A stretch of DNA of 64,000 nucleotides from Euonymus europaeus (lineage: Eukaryota > Streptophyta > Magnoliopsida > Celastrales > Celastraceae), in assembly GCA_963580455.1 (NCBI GenBank), contig OY756967.1, positions 9,260,501 to 9,324,500 on the forward strand, given 5' to 3'. Positions 63,801 through 64,000 of the stretch are shown here, piece by piece. Made by a program: the position numbers and the translations under genes. A model generated the notes under the pieces. That model was not told the DNA's origin. It did not search any database and saw nothing but the letters and a program-made list of their open reading frames with translations. Positions within the stretch are counted from its first letter, which is position 1; the number at the start of each line of letters is the position of its first letter.

Positions 63801-64000
63801 TCGAACCCCCGGAGTTCTTCATTCCACACTTTTTATTGTTATATTAAGTCTAATTTTCCGAGAATAAGCTCTTAAATTATTCCGTTGGAAAACATGAATT
63901 TTCATTCAAAATTAGAGAAAACCTTTAACAGAACCTTCAAGGAGAGAGTTGAGCTATTTTGAACGGTCAAAGTTGATCAGTATACATTTTTTATTGTTAT
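60816..64000. repeat. Satellite array segment 6
   Basis: It resumes in the split G monomer, then H I, a second H I pair (about 61260-61580) nearly identical to the first, J K, and a regular 11-mer from about 61911 (A words at 61971 and 63733, 1762 bp). F again ends as C (about 62826). The window ends in a B monomer. No gene seen. Confidence 0.93.

Noticed and set aside
1..64000. Regularly spaced repeats as a CRISPR array
   Set aside because: Monomers are contiguous with no unique spacers, the period is 160 bp, and the context is eukaryotic retrotransposons.

Overview
The window is nuclear DNA from a flowering plant, most likely pericentromeric or centromeric heterochromatin. It holds no host gene, tRNA or rRNA that I can support. 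About 45 kb is one AT-rich tandem satellite with a monomer near 160 bp. It is interrupted by five LTR-retrotransposon insertions: one nearly full-length Ty3/gypsy chromovirus and four solo LTRs. I cannot name the species. The plant assignment rests on the Tekay/Del-type chromovirus with its initiator-Met primer site and C-terminal chromodomain, the TCP-type motifs in its LTR, and the satellite/LTR architecture.

Satellite. Eleven recognisable monomer types, called A to K here, form a higher-order repeat (HOR) of about 1,760 bp. The first copy, 1-1761, has monomers starting at 1 (A), 161 (B), 319 (C), 479 (D), 639 (E), 798 (F), 958 (G), 1118 (H), 1277 (I), 1442 (J) and 1601 (K). B, E, H and J carry 'acgagaata' and 'ttagagaaaa'; the others carry 'aagagaata' or a close variant. 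The order therefore reads as three trimers (ABC, DEF, GHI) plus a two-monomer remnant (JK). Regular 11-mers occupy both ends of the window. The middle carries derived forms: a 9-mer (7046-8485), 13-mers with D-E doubled (about 19418-22813), a 14-mer with GHI doubled (29571-31811), a 2,715-bp 17-mer in three copies plus a partial (31812-40401), and 7-mer/15-mer mosaics made of hybrid monomers (47087-52674).

Mobile elements. The full-length element (9242-18400, plus strand, target duplication GAGTT) has unequal LTRs, a primer binding site, gag, protease, RT-RNase H, integrase-chromodomain and a polypurine tract. Four premature stops, a frameshift and loss of the integrase HH zinc-binding part make it non-autonomous. 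Solo LTRs lie at 22814-24627 (CAATA), 40402-42554 (GTTGA), 52675-54928 (CTCGA) and 58835-60815 (CAATA). All four have perfect 5-bp duplications and all read as minus-strand. The last three are one family. Satellite monomers resume in the expected phase beyond every insertion, so the insertions are later than HOR formation.

Most notable: the nested trimer/11-mer/17-mer history of the satellite; three of five insertions in the rare G monomer, two of them at the same nucleotide by different LTR families; one target duplication that is exactly the spacer of a satellite dyad; a mosaic solo LTR; and clustered palindromes inside the LTRs (four TCP-type sites, and CCGTCCGGACGG series). All comparisons were made by eye; no alignment or database search was run.
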